This document shows, piece after piece, positions 1 through 12,648 of a DNA stretch of 35,630 nt. The position numbers and the translations under genes are program-made. Below the pieces are notes generated by a model. The model had not been told where the DNA came from. It saw only the letters and a list, made by a program, of their open reading frames with translations, and did not search any database. This DNA comes from Prototheca cutis (lineage: Eukaryota > Chlorophyta > Trebouxiophyceae > Chlorellales > Chlorellaceae), in assembly GCA_002897115.2 (NCBI GenBank), contig BCIH01000022.1, positions 63,448-99,077 on the forward strand, in the 5' to 3' direction. Position 1 is the stretch's first letter; each line of letters opens with the position of its first letter.

Positions 1-20
1 CCCCCCCCCCCCCCCCCCCC
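1..20. repeat. poly-C tract at window start
   Basis: An uninterrupted run of C opens the window, immediately downstream (minus-strand sense) of the last visible codons of the galactosyltransferase gene. Together with the G run that closes the window, it suggests that the assembled piece ends inside G/C homopolymers. Confidence 0.9.
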
Positions 21-1911
21 GCGTACCAGAAGAGTGTGGTGTTAAGTCCTGTGTGGAAATCTTGTAGGATTTCGGGTTGGCTACTCATCTGCAGGACACC
101 CTTGGTTGGACCCCGGGGGTCCCCAAGCTCATAGGCCATGGTCTTGTTGTCCCCTTGCACCCGACCCACAACCTGTGGTGCGTTGTTGTGGGGCGATGAA
201 TGCCGGGGGTATTCTATGCCATGCTGCCCTGCGCACACCACGCCACACCACCAGATTGGAGATGCTCGCACCTCAGCCTGGCGCTTGTGAATCTGGTGTC
301 GAAAGTACTCGTTCCGCTTCCTGGTCCGGGGGACATCAGGGGTGTCTGCCGGCCACATGCCTGCAGGATGGATGGATGGATGGCTGTGAGCGTGAGTGGA
401 TCCTGCGGCCTGCTGGCGTCAGCCTCCCAGGGAACATGGCGGGGCAGAGGTTGACACCAGGATTTCCACCCTCTTGGTGTAACTGGTTTCCAAGCAGTGA
501 GCAGGCAGCACACATGTATAATCGCATTCCATTCACAGAGAAACCCACTCGAGTGCACCAAACCCCCTTTATCAACCTCCCTCAGCCTCACCGAGCGCGC
601 GCATCCTCTCCCTAAAGTTGTCGTCCTCCCGACCCCAGCCCCAAAACTCGGTGCCAAATCCGTTGGCCTTGATAAACTGCTCCGCAGTTACTGCCACGAT
701 GCCCCCAAAAAAATCCTGCACAGTTGTCAGGCTCGTCGAGGTCGCTGAAGAGGAAAGCACATGGGGCTGTGGCGCCAGCTTTGACCAGGAAGGTTTCCTA
801 GTGCAAGGCCTGCCGGCCAAGGGGGTCGCAAGCATGCATGTGCACGCCATCCCAGCACAAGCAGTGGTGTCAAGCCTGGGTAGCGCAAGTCATGGACAAG
901 CGTGCTGGCACTCCGACCCTGGCGCCCCTCCCTCCCTCCTGCCAACCAACCAGCAACAGACCTCGTAGTTGGCCTTTGGGTGTATGCCATAGGGGGACAG
1001 GTGTACGGGCTTGTTCCCCTTTGGATAGGTGTACAGGATACGGGGGTCCACAGGGATGGTGTCCACATCCTGGAACACAAAGTAGTCGTAAGCAGACCCC
1101 TCGAGCAACAGCGCCCCGGAGTTGAGCAGGGCGCCCCTGTTGAACACATAGTCGTCCGCCTGCGAGGGAGCGGATGGCAGGGTGCGATTTCAAAAAACCA
1201 CGGTAATGGCATGCAATCCCATGCCAAGCTCCACCATGGCATGTCGGAACCGTCCGCATCGAGCAGTACATGCCGCATGGGTGGTAGCTGTTTTGCCGCT
1301 GCCCATTGCTCAGCACCCAGTCTTCCTGGCAGCCTTCCTGGTCCATGGATGGACCCAAACAAAAGCAATTATAAGAAGCAGACGTACCTGCTCCAGAACG
1401 AACACGTCATAGGAGATGTTCTGGCTGTCTAGGTGGGAGCGCAGGGCGGGCAGCAGGTTGGCCAGGTGAGCGAGGCGGTCCCTGTACGGTACGAGCACCG
1501 CGAGCCGGTGCTTCTTGTCGGAGCCGTTCAAGCCCATCAGCGGCCTCTGCTGTCTCCTAAACAACACATAGCCCTCCACACGTTGTTTCAGGGTCTCAGG
1601 CTCGGCAGGCACGGGCTGAGGGCCCGGTAGCTGCACGTACAAGGAAAGGAGGCGGCATGACGGAGCCCAGCTTCGGACGAGGTGCCCAAACCTAATTGCA
1701 CGCGGTCAGACCCACTGTCGGTCCGTCCACGGCCGCCCATAAACCCCTCTATGCATATCATGATCAGGCGACGTACCAGGCCGGGTGTGTACCATGTGCC
1801 CAAGACGATGAGCAGCACTGTCCCAAGGACGAGGAGCTGGAGTGGGGGTCTGGGAGACCGCCTGCCACCCAAGCGTCTGCCGTTCATGTTGCCTCCACCC
1901 CCATCAAACAT
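1..1911 (-). CDS. beta-1,4-galactosyltransferase 7-like glycosyltransferase (GT7), 3' end missing
   Basis: Type II Golgi-type galactosyltransferase; in animals B4GALT7 adds Gal to xylose in the proteoglycan linker. Exons read on the minus strand: 1911-1702, 1630-1388, 1159-962, 715-592 and 360 to the left edge. The first four junctions keep frame. A hydrophobic signal anchor lies at about residues 23-41 after a basic N-terminus. The GT7 motifs appear in order: VPYRDR, then FNRGALLNSG, the metal-binding DVD of FQDVDTIP (about residue 182), the acceptor-side FWGWGREDDN (about 241-250), then MWPADTP and RNEYFRHQ. The last readable codons (49-23) give GLNTT, resembling the GLNT near the animal C-terminus. 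The exact 3' structure is open: a donor after KRQAE (GAG|GTGCGA) is possible, but the frame is also open to the edge. The start is the first ATG; a second in-frame ATG lies at 1887. The physiological acceptor in an alga is unknown. Confidence 0.9.
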
Positions 1912-2746
1912 ATTGTAATGATTATGCAGCGCTGAAAATAAGGGGGAGTTGCTGCAGAAATCTGTGTTTGGGGAACGCCCCCCTTCCTAATTCGATCGTA
2001 ATGTCGCCGCTGGCACGGATGCTTCCGGGGTTGCCGGCTCGGTCGCACCAAGAGCTGTGGGCTCAGCGATCCGCAGCAGACCTATCAGCGAGCACCACTA
2101 TCATTTCACCACTTTATCCTGCAAGAATCTCGTGTTGACATATGTATGCATAGCAGGAGGTGAGCAAAATGCGTGGGGAGAGATCCAATGCCTCGGAGCA
2201 AAACCCCAGCATCCAGATAGCAAGGGACAGGTTCGTATGCTCGCGGTCCTACCACCCCCGCCGGAGGACTGCAGGGTGGGACATGGGTTGTCCCCGCCTG
2301 TGGGCACTTTTGGAAGGCAAGTATGCTCTCCACGCAATCTGCAGCGACGCCAAAGATCACGCGGGGAGGGGGCCCCTATCCCAATCGGACCCATGTGTTG
2401 CTGTGCCTCTAATCCACTCGGTGCAAAGTGCTCGACAGACTTTTTATCCTGCGTTAATCGCATGCGATATTGCACATCTCGGCAAGACGTGCTGAGCTGC
2501 CATGTCAGGCAGGGATGACCGCGTCTGCGGCTTGGGTTGTGTCTTGCTTTTGCCTGGCCCCTCATCTGCCTGGTGGCCGCCACGAGATCTCGAACTCCAA
2601 TGAGTTCCCGGTTACCGCAAATACACCAGAACCGCCCTAAGACCGAGACACTGATAGGCAGTCTTCAGGAAAATTTTATTTGAATGGATAGTCAATCATA
2701 GAGGCAGTTTGGCGGGAGGTCCTCCCCTGTGCTCTGCGGAGGAGCC
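1912..2746. promoter_or_regulatory. divergent intergenic region between galactosyltransferase and THADA
   Basis: About 835 bp separate two start codons pointing away from each other, so this stretch should hold both promoters and both 5' leaders. I see no convincing TATA box, RNA gene or conserved reading frame in it. Open frames here are short and unlike any known family. The AT-rich patch near 2668-2685 is the only obvious compositional feature. Confidence 0.4.
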
Positions 2747-5700
2747 ATGAGTGCCTTGAGCCGGCGGCAGCAAAAGCCCAAGCGTGGCGCTGCGTGCAGC
2801 ATTGAGTGGCCACACAGCCTCGTATACCATGTGAGATATGTTTTACATAGAGTACATTGTTGTTTGAATATGCCAGGGGTTGCGTTTTGCTGGGACGACC
2901 GGTGCATGTCGGGGGTGGGTTGTGGCGAGACTGGAGCCATCGACGTGGGCCCATGCACAAACACACAGGTAGAGGCACTGGGCGGGTCGGGTTCCCCCAC
3001 CCTGGCGACATTCGTAGCGGCTTGGCTGAACATGGCCCGCCACACGCCTGCGGCGGCGCTGATGCCAGCAGTGTGCGCCGCAGCAATGGAGGCAGCGACC
3101 GCCCAATCCCCCGGCACTGATGTGGGCCAGCACTCTGCGAGCGTTGTGGATGTGCTCGTACAGACGTTGCTGGTCCCGGGGTCAAAGCCGCTGCACCAGG
3201 CCATCCAGGCCGTCCTTCGCAACCTGCCCGATGTTTGGGGTGTCGCCGGACAGGTGTCCAGCATGCTCGCCGCGGCTGCTGGGGCAGCATTGGCCCCGGA
3301 GTGCCCGGCGAGTGAGGATTCCAATCAGACGTCAGCACCGCTCCGCCAGCAGCTGAGAGGTCTTGCTGCCGCGCTGGTGTCGTGCCAGGGGTCGGGGGCA
3401 CTGAGCCCCCACCTGGACCTGCCTGCGGACACCTTTCTGCCGGTGCTCTGTGCTTGCGTCGAGACTGTGCTCCAGCGCTGCAGGTCAACCAGGGACAAAG
3501 CAGCCGTCCCTGAGCTGGGTCAGGAGCATCTCGACCTCTTGCTCGACGGCGGTGAGGGGCCTTTGGGTTGGTCCGGGGTGTGAGAAGGTCCTGCCAGGGT
3601 TGTGGAATGCGCCAGGCCACGCTGCATGGTCCAAAAATACACAAGCCAGAGGTTTCCCAGATGCAACAGCAGTCACCCGCCCGACAATCCTGATCATTCC
3701 TGCAGTGTCGGCAATGCATTCGATCGTACGGCGGAGCGGCGGGACAGCTGCACCTGCACTCCTCCTGGCCTGTGAACGGAGCTTGGCTGGTGCCCTGGTC
3801 TCTGGATTGGAGCTGAGAGAAGTTCTGTCCTCGGTGACTTCGGCGATGGTTTCAATCCAGGCTGCATCAGGCCGCGGCAGTGAGACGATTGCGGGCTTTT
3901 GGGCCCACAATCTGCAGCTCACGGATGGCGGTGATAACTTCGGCATCTCTCGAGTGCTGTCAGGCTTGGCGCTCGAAGACGCCATCCAACCGCTGCATGG
4001 CTTGTCCGTCACGGCGCGTGTCTGTGCATGCAGAGGTGTGTGTGGGGGGGGATGTGCCTGTGTTGGTCGACTCTGCGGGTTGATGGGTCGCTTGTTGTGG
4101 GAGTAACTGAGCGGGGAGGACCACAGCTCATGCGCTCAAGTGAAGGTCCGTGCAATGGGTTGAACATTCCCAAGTCGTCTCCCCCGATCGACCAACATGA
4201 CACCCCACGTTTTGCTGGACAACGTAGGAGTTGCGGAGGCAGCGCCGGCGCAAGTCCTCACTGCAGACTTATGTGCCGGAAAGGCATCTGGCGAATGGTG
4301 CCCAGCTGATCCGTCCACTGGCTGGCAGTTGCTGGTCCATGGCATCATTCCCTGTCTGACAGAAGAGCTCCAGGTGAGAGACTTGTTTGTGTAGGTGGGG
4401 CAAGTGTCGTATGCCTGTTGCAACATACGCGCAAATGGATCCTTCCTTGACTCTCATACCCCCCACCCAAGCATCAAACCCTCCATTTACTTCCATGGAC
4501 AAAATGTCCTGGGCAAACTGGTGCACATCACCGCACAATGAGGCCCTGCACCAACCTTGTCGCAGGGTGCACAGGATGTGTCTGGCAGGTTTGTAGTGGC
4601 AACCTCCCTCTCCGCTTGCCTGGGCCGGCTCAAGAAACTGTGGCAGACAGCAGCCGCGTCAGCAAGGAACACACCGGTGTCAACCAGCGTGGTAGATGCC
4701 GGACAGGTTTCAAGACTCAAGCATCGCCCCATGGCTCTCCGGGGTCTCACCGTGGACGCTCTCCTCGCAGCCCTGTGGCAGTGCTGGGAGGTTCGTGAAG
4801 ATGCCGCCGTACAGCAGTTGTTTGTCGAGCATGGATGCTATATTTTGGGTGATGGGGAAGCGACAGATCCAACATCGCACTCCAAGATTGGTGCAATGCT
4901 GCTCATCGTGGAGAGAGAGGACCAGCATCCCCCCACACACAAACACCCATCTCTGCAGGACTCGTTGCGGCAGACGGCACGTGAGGCGCACACCATGTTC
5001 TCGTTGGTCCTGGACATCCTTGAACTGCAGCAAGTCTTTGTGATGGAGTCAGAGCGTGATCTCCAAGGTGTGAGAGGGATTTTGTAGGTGGTGGTGGTTA
5101 TTTTTCCCCCGGACGGCCAGCAACGGTTGTCACCCTGTGATAGGCAGGTTTGGATTCCGGAGTGGACTGCAGCAAGCTCTGCTATGCAAGGTCTAAGCGC
5201 AGATAAATGGCCAAAGGCTTGACCTGCAAATGCAGGTTTTTGCTTGCCATCATATACGCAAAGCCACCCACACCGCACACCCATCACATGTCAATGGAAC
5301 AGGTGGACCCAAGGAGAGTCCTATCACAAGCCTCGAGAGCCTGGCTCGCAGTCTGCTCGCCCAAGGTGAGTTTGGGTTGAAATAGACTGTAGTCTGAGGC
5401 ACGCTTGTTTTGCTGCTGAGCGATACGCTGGTGCTGCTGTTGACACATGGTCGTATCACACCTACACATAATGCTCAAGAACCTCACACCCTGGCAACCA
5501 CTCGAAACACTACAAAACAGATGCTGGACGCAAGGGACGGTACGTACCACTCGCTGTGCTGATCGGCAAAATGGGCGCCGAAGCGCTGCTGCGCTTACAG
5601 CCAGAGCTGCCAGCTGTCTCGCTGGCCCAGCTGGCGAATGGCCGGCTGTGCACCGCCGTCTGTTCCCTGCTCGAGGCACTATGGTCCTCCCAGGCTGCTG

Positions 5701-8700
5701 AGGGAAATGCTGAATGGCGAACCACCGCCGCCAAAGACCTTCTGGGTCCCTTGCTTGGTCCAGGAGGTCTGCGGACCAACGTCGCCGTGCATGTCCTGCC
5801 GCTGCTGTTTGATCTCGATCGCAGCATGCCTGCTGTGCTGCTCAAGGCCCTGGACGACGCAGAGAGAGGAAATAGTACTAGCAGTGGTGGCTTTGAGGAG
5901 AACAGGCCTGGCAGGAGTGGCAATGCAACGACAGCGACTGTCGCCACAGATGAGACATACTCCAACACCAACACGTCCACAAACCCTAGCCAGGAGGGGG
6001 CATTTGCCGCAGCACGGATCACGGTGCTGACGGCGGCGCACGGACGCAGGTTGCTCGACTGGGACGACCCTTCGATGTGTGCCAGCTTGTGCGGCGCGTT
6101 GGCTGGCCCGTTGACAGGTCGGGATGCAGAGTTGCGACTGGCGGCCGCCGCGCTGGTGTGCACGCACCCACGGGCGCTGGCGCGACTGCCACGACCAGCC
6201 CTCCAACTGGCACTGCGCTGGGCACGTTGCGAGGCCGCCTGCGACTGCACCTCGCATCGCGAAAAAGTACTGCGTCTGGAGTATCGTTTGATCTCCCGAA
6301 TCCGCCAGCTGGCGGTCGCCTGCCGTGGTGGCGAGGCTGCCGGGAGTGGTGCTCAGGCGGCATCTTCCATGGCTACGAGTGCCACATCAACAGCATCTGA
6401 ACAGCAACAGCCCTACTGTACCCTCCTGGAGACCACCGCTCGGGAGCTGTTCCTGTTGGCAGCTGGGGGGTTGTACCCGGGCGTGCCACACCCACGAAAG
6501 GTGACCTCGCTGCGCCTGCTCCGCCTGCTTCTGGCGGAGTTCCAGGAGCTGTGGCGACCAGAGGTCAAGGAAGAAAGCGCGATCAGCACGCGCAGCATGC
6601 GGAGCAGTGGGGTCCAGGAGCCGCTGCGCCTCGAGGAGTTCAACCCGCTGCCTCCGGGGTTGCTGTCTGGCCGCCTCGTGCAAACGCTCATTGAGGCGAG
6701 CATGGATTCCTGGGATGCAGTGCGAGCGTGTGCCCTGGAGTGCCTGGACCTCATGCCCTATCCACTGCCGGGCTACGAGGCACCCGCTGGCACGCAGGAG
6801 CTCGTGGACGCCGCATTTAAACTTGCGGCAGCAGACGACGAACTGCGGTTTGAGACAGGTGGGCTGGGAATCAAATTGATGGGAAGGAATGTTGCTGGCG
6901 GTAGACCTGGGTGGTGTTACTGGGTTCATTAGTGGATTCCAATGTCCCCATCACAGATGAGCCTGAACCTGACGAAGATTGTATACCTGTGTCCATATCA
7001 TTGCCCCACAAGCCTGCAGGGGCAAGGCTCGTCGCACTGCTGTTCAGCAAACAAAACTGCAGATCCCAAATCGATGCTTTAAAAGCAGCTACAAATGGAC
7101 ATGAGAGTTCCATCCTTGAGCGGGCACTGAGTCTGGCCGAGGAGAGCCTGACAGCCGGTGAACAAAACGTTGGAACGGCCTGGATACAGGGCCTGACACA
7201 AAAACCGTTCCTCATCCTCTGGTCTGTCTGTTGATTGCTTTGGAAAGGAGGAAGGGGGGGGTGTTTGACGATGAGGGTTTGGGATGTCTGGGATCACGAT
7301 GCCAGGCTCTTGCCGTCCAACGCTCAGGTGGTGCCTACGCTATGTTACCTCCGTGCTTACTTACAACAACTACAGGAATCTAGCGGCTGCGCTACCGTGG
7401 CAATCTGCCCTGCCTGAGACACAGCGCGAGTGCAGCGACATTGCGTCCCGTCTCCATGCCCTGGTGACCAGGTCCCTGGCAATCACTGTCCCTATTCTGG
7501 CAAAGCCCCAGGTAGGTGTTTCTTTTTGGGAGGGTGTTTTGCATGAGTTTCAGGACAATCCTACTGCCAAATTCCGAACAAGCCCAACCAGTGCGCATGC
7601 ACATGGCCTCTGGATGGGATGGAGGACATGCATGTCGTCTACGCTTGCTATCTTGCAATTGAAAACCTGCAGGATTTGGGCGTCGATTCGGATGAAGTGC
7701 TGGTCGATGGGGAGGAGTTTGCGCAGGACACCAGCGATGGCCCCAGTCCCCAGCTTGTGGTCCGGACGGCATGGTGCAGCTACCGGGAAGCTGTCCTCAT
7801 CTGGATGGCCCTGGCCCGCAGCCTGGCCCTCCCAGGTGCATTGTTGAAGGGGGCAGTGGGGATGATGAGTTTATCCACAGGAATGTCGGCTATGGCTGAG
7901 TGAATATGCGTGCAGTTGAACTTCACGTCCCTAGGCAAAGACACAGCACCATGGCACCCATGGTGCTGGCCGGTTTGCGTCAACTTCTTTTAGGACTCGG
8001 TCAACAGACTTGGTCAACAACCCATGCCATGAACACCCCTTGCACACAGGTACCAGCAATGCGGAAGCACACACAAAAGCCACCGAGCTGTTGCAGGACA
8101 TGGGGGCGGGTCTGACCCATGCTCTCACCCAAGTCAAGCACAACGGCTCCATCGAGCGCGCCAGCCTCGCCCTCACAGCTGTCTGCAGCAGGTCTGTGTC
8201 ATGTGCAGATGCTTTATTCCGGTTTCACTACGGGAACGGTTGGCTCCCGTTGCTGTTCCTCCATTGTTGGGACCGGTTGACCTCAGAAGAGGATATCGCC
8301 GCCGGTGGCCCCTGAAATCCAACTACAACCCCAAAAATTCCACAAAAGGTGTCTGGCGACTGGGAGCACGGATCTAGAGCGAGCGCCGTCGGCATGGCTG
8401 GACAGCTTCCTCGCATTCATGCGGCGGCCGGGGCAAGGCCTGTCGGACATTGTGCGGCGGTCGGCCGGCCTGCCAGCCGGCATCCTGGCCATCTTCCGTG
8501 CCACAAGCTACGGAACACGCCGCGAGGTAAGAGAGAAAAGGGGTTTCCCCTAGTGGGAAGGTGATGAAAGGGGTTTTACATTTCCAGCAGGTGGTACACA
8601 GCTCTGGCTCATAAGGTTGGCTTGTGGCCTGACAAGCTGTGATGCTATTTTCCTCATGTGCTTTGGAAGAGAGAGCACAAGCAAACTACTGAGGTGTTGT

Positions 8701-11700
8701 CCAGCAAGCAACACACACTCCCATCTGGTCCCGACTGCAGTCGCTGCTGGCACAAGGCATGCCTGTGCTTTTAGCTTTGGCGGCAGGGACCGCTGTGCCT
8801 GGAGACGGCGGCGGGGGTCTTCCCTCAACCTCCAAACTCCCAGTGCCAGATTGCAGCGATGCTTGGGCGCCACGGGTGCATGCACTCAATACGCTGCGGG
8901 CGGTGCTTTCAGCGACGGAGCTCGCTGAAGACACGGCAGGGCACGTTGCTCCAGCCCTGGGCGCCTGCTTGGGCTCGCTGAGTTCGCCTCGCTGGCAAGT
9001 CCGCAACGCCGCGACGCTGACTTACGCCGCCCTGCTCACCCGTGTGCTCGGGTACCGCAACGATGCCACACAAGTGGGTACTTGAGGGGTGTTTCCACGG
9101 CATGTCTTCATGCTCTGTCCAATGGAGTATTGTTCCTCACAACAATATGGCATTCACACGTGACTCCCGTCTTCACAGGAGGCGGCTGGGGCCCGGCAGG
9201 GCCTGACCGTGAGGTCTTTTTTTCTGCGGTACCCTTCCCTGCTTGACCTGGTGTTGGGGCATGCCCAAGCTGCTGCGGCCCGCTTGGAAGCTGCAGACAG
9301 CGGAGACCTGCACCCGAGCACGTTCCCCGTTCTCGCGCTTCTCAGCCGCCTGCGGTGGGTTGCGGGGGAGTGGGGACTGGTAGTGACTGGGGGTTGTCGC
9401 GGACTGTCGTCATCGTTTCTGTTGTTGCCGCTGTTGTGTGGGGTTTTGAGTTGGATGTGGAATGGTGTTGTCCAGCACGATGTCCCTGGATACATCGCCA
9501 AGATACAGTCCGTCAACGAGCATCCAAATATCGACGACAGGCCTGAGGCTCCGGAGCTGGTCCAGGCACCAGCGAGCGTGCCTGGGCCCCAACTGGAAGA
9601 TCTGGTGCCGGCAGTGGAGGTATTCGGCGCCGCTGCACCGCTCGCTCTCAGAGAGCTGGCAGCTCGGGCAATGACGGCCCTGGTCCCTCCGCGCGCGCTC
9701 CATGCGAAAGTGTTGACCCTGGTTCAAAGAGCCAGTGCTGTCACCACCACGGAGTCTCGCTCTGCCAACTGGGTCCACGGCTGGCTGCTGCAGATGGAGA
9801 CACTCCTCCCCCTTGCACTGGCGGTCGACGAGGGACGAGGCGACTTTGTCAACAGTCTGATTCCCTGTCTGAGGTATTTGTGTTGAGTTGGCCGGCCGTG
9901 CTTGAAACGTGACTAACTGTTGGGACGTTCGATTGTGTCAACAGTGGCTTTGTTATTCAAAATCCATCCCAAATAGATACCTTTTCCAAGGAATCCCAAC
10001 ACATTCTTCCCAATCAATAACAGGGACCTCATTGCCAAGATGGTCACTCCCATGCGCTGCCCACCCATGGCGCTGTCAGTCCTGGAAGCCTCAGCAACGA
10101 TGCTGCCGGTGGCCGTCGAGTCCGGGGACCCTTTTGCAAAGGAGGTCGGGGCTGCCTGTCTCCAAGTCTTGAACCGGTGTGTTCAAGGAACTCTTTCTTG
10201 CACCACCATTCACACAGAAACATGAATGCACATTCCCCTCATGCCTACCTGGAGAATCATCAGCATGCATCCAACCCGACCGAGCAGAGCCCCCCCCCCA
10301 AAACTCCGCTCTCTGCACAGGAACATGGAGCAACCGGACCTCACAGCCTGGCGGCTTCCTTGCGCACCGGCAGTGCTGGCCCGCTGCGCTGCCATCTGCT
10401 GCCACGAGACGGTCATGGGCTCTGGCGCAGTGGCCCCCGGTGTTCTCACATCCATCCTGGTCAACACACGCTTGGCCCCCGTGCGCCAGGCGCTGGCAGG
10501 CGGGATCAGGCAAGCTTCAATAACTGGACTCCAGGGTCAAGGCCTTCTGCCCTCTGTGGCTGAGGCCTTGCAGCATGCAGTGGCCTCTGACTGGCACCAG
10601 GGCGCCAAGCTCGCGACCCTGGAGCTGTTGCTGGCGGAAGACACCAATGGGTCCCAGCTCCCTGACAATGACCTCCTGCGCCTCGGAAACTCGGTCGACG
10701 ACGCTCTGGTCACGGCAGTTCTGCTCCCACTTGCGACACGAGCGGCAGCAAAAGCCGCGGGCGGGAACTCCTCGCTGTGTGGTCCGACAGTCGAGTGCAT
10801 CGCTGCGGCGGCGGCCGCCGAGCGCAGCGAGCGACTTCGCACCGTGGCGGCTCAGGCGCTGCAGGCATTGGCGCCTCCTGCGGCGGAGCAGATGGCCTGG
10901 TGGACTGCGACGGCGGCGTTAATTCAAGACGAAGAGCCCAGCATTCGGACAGAAGCTGCCCGTGTGGTCGATGCCGTGGCCGAAGCTTTCGGAGCTGCAG
11001 CGGGCGGGTGTGGATTGAAGGCCGACCCCGAAGCAGATGCCCAGGCACATCAGCACGCACCCAAGCCAACAATGTCGAAGACCGCTCATTCGAGCTGCGA
11101 CAGCGATGCACTGGCAAAGTTTGTGCACATCGCGGCAAAGCAAGCTCCAAGCCCCGCAGAGCTGCTCGTGTCCTGGGTCTGGACACACGGCAGCAGCGTG
11201 CAGGCGAACCAATCGGAGGGTGATGTAGGAAGAGGTGGCTCATCGCAGAGAGATCCTGCCGACAACGACAGCGTGATGGAAAGCCGTGACGTGCAGCCTC
11301 AAGCGCGCCGGCGGGCGTTCCGCTCCGATGCGGCACATGCCACCTTGGAGCCCCTGCTTCTCAGCCAGGTGCCCGCGGCTGCGAACAGTTTTGGGGTTGC
11401 GTGCGCCTGCGAAGTTTTCACACTTTTTTGTGTTGGGGAAGTTTGGTTTGTGCAGATTAACCTCCGCCCGGAGAGTCCTGCTCTCCATTTGCTCCCAGAG
11501 TCAGCCCTGAGCACCCACTTTTTTATGCCAGCACGAAACGCCGCCAATGCTGCACTTCCCTTGCAGTTGGCCGCGACAGAACTGGTCAGGACAAGCTGCT
11601 TGGATTGGGCACAACTGGACCCCTTCGCCATCGAGTGCTGGCTGCGCTCGGCGGTGGATGCGCTCAACTCTACCATTACGTCATCTTCAGACTTTGTGGA

Positions 11701-11938
11701 GCGTGCGAGAGCCGGGCAGGCCCTGTGGGTCGGCGCCAGCTGGAAGGCCAAGAGCCCTGACCTCGCACGGTACGTCCGTGAGCAACTGAGCACTGCCTCC
11801 AATGCTGCAGCCTTGGCTCTGCTGGTGGGGACACTCAAGGCCGCATGGGACGAAGAAGCAGACTCTGCAGCCTCCAGTGGCGCACATAGGGCTCGGCCTC
11901 CTTTGTTCCCAGCCCTGGTGCCTGCTGCCTTGCATTGA
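2747..11938 (+). CDS. THADA: THADA/Trm732-like tRNA 2'-O-methylation regulator (DUF2428), HEAT/ARM-repeat protein
   Basis: The yeast homologue Trm732 partners Trm7 for 2'-O-methylation of tRNA position 32. Exons I place: 2747-2830, 2969-3551, 3706 to about 4039, 4175-4373, 4566-5067, 5303-5365, 5521-6858, 6957-7221, 7376-7511, 7592-7835, 8050-8191, 8349-8526, 8741-9073, 9179-9354, 9541-9873, 10024-10176, 10321-11368, 11567-11938. Phases close at every junction; only the exon 3 donor (4003 or 4039) is ambiguous. The product is about 2,160 residues, the usual size for plant THADA. The DUF2428 core is clear: KHNGSIERA (exon 11), RRSAGLPAGILAI (exon 12, near residue 1330), then SPRWQVRNAATLTYAALLTR (exon 13) and FFLRYPSLL (exon 14). 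Exon 7 carries AGRKGRYVPL and YPGVPHPRKVTSLRLL, also THADA-like. Ala/Leu-rich helical repeats fill the rest. The start is the first ATG of the open frame; an upstream leader exon cannot be excluded. Confidence 0.9.
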
Positions 11939-12030
11939 CCAAAACCGAGAACCGATTGTGGGCCATGCACGCAGTGCCCAACGATCTCCCCGGGCGCCGT
12001 GCTGGCAGCCTTCCACTCTGACAAATGCCA

Positions 12031-12036
12031 AATAAA
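12031..12036 (+). terminator. candidate polyadenylation signal of THADA (AATAAA)
   Basis: A canonical AATAAA lies 93 bp after the THADA stop codon in an AT-rich patch that stands out from the GC-rich surroundings. Chlorophytes often use TGTAA instead, so this is a candidate only. Confidence 0.4.
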
Positions 12037-12049
12037 GTTGATTGTACAA

Positions 12050-12054
12050 TTACA
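12050..12054 (-). terminator. candidate TGTAA polyadenylation signal of PAP1
   Basis: On the minus strand TGTAA, the typical chlorophyte polyadenylation element, lies about 190 nt after the stop codon of the upstream phosphatase. Its position fits, but a five-base match is weak alone. Confidence 0.35.
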
Positions 12055-12240
12055 ATTCCTCCAGGTCGTATGAGAACATACAGGGCCTGGCAAAAGAATC
12101 ACACATACATGCATGTCTCTACCAGAATGAAAAACTGGGGGATCTCCATGACGTCAACACAGTCAGAGTACAGAAGAATGTACAGGATTAATCAAACAGG
12201 GGTAATCGCCATTGCAGGATGCGCCATTCTGCATGGACAT

Positions 12241-12617
12241 TCACCACTCTGCAACATCATCACCACCTCCTCCCCAGCGATGTGCCCAGTCCCAAGTGCA
12301 GCGACGACCATCACGCTGCGATTCCCCGCACCACCCTTCTGGCCGCCAGAGCTGGACCCGGTCCATGACCTCTCCAGACACCGTCGACACCGCTGTGTGC
12401 TCGAGCATCGTGGCATTCGCACGGACACGGACATAGCCGTACTGCAGCTGCACGTTTTCAAATTCCAACGGCCGGATGGGGGACGTGTTGGGTGTAAGCT
12501 CCGCCCCGGCATGACCTACACATTCATTGGTTCGCAGGCGGTTGTCAAGGTGCTGTGAAGAAATGTCGACTGCTTGCCCAGGGCTTGCCGCCATGACGGG
12601 AAACACATCCACCCCGT

Positions 12618-12648
<31 letters not shown>

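Larger units (their letters stand above)
11939..12240. other. convergent 3' intergenic region, THADA / PAP1
   Basis: About 300 bp lie between two facing stop codons. The stretch holds candidate polyadenylation signals for both genes (annotated separately) and an AT-rich patch near 12028-12060. No gene is seen in it. Confidence 0.6.

Noticed and set aside
2676..3719. 347-codon open frame on the minus strand
   Set aside because: It lies antisense to THADA exons 1-3, is rich in Arg, Pro, Cys and His as GC-rich antisense frames are, and has no family features.
5303..5365. 63-bp exon 6 of THADA as a false exon
   Set aside because: Kept instead: both splice sites are good, the phase closes on both sides, and the peptide leads directly into the conserved GRKGRYVPL of the next exon.
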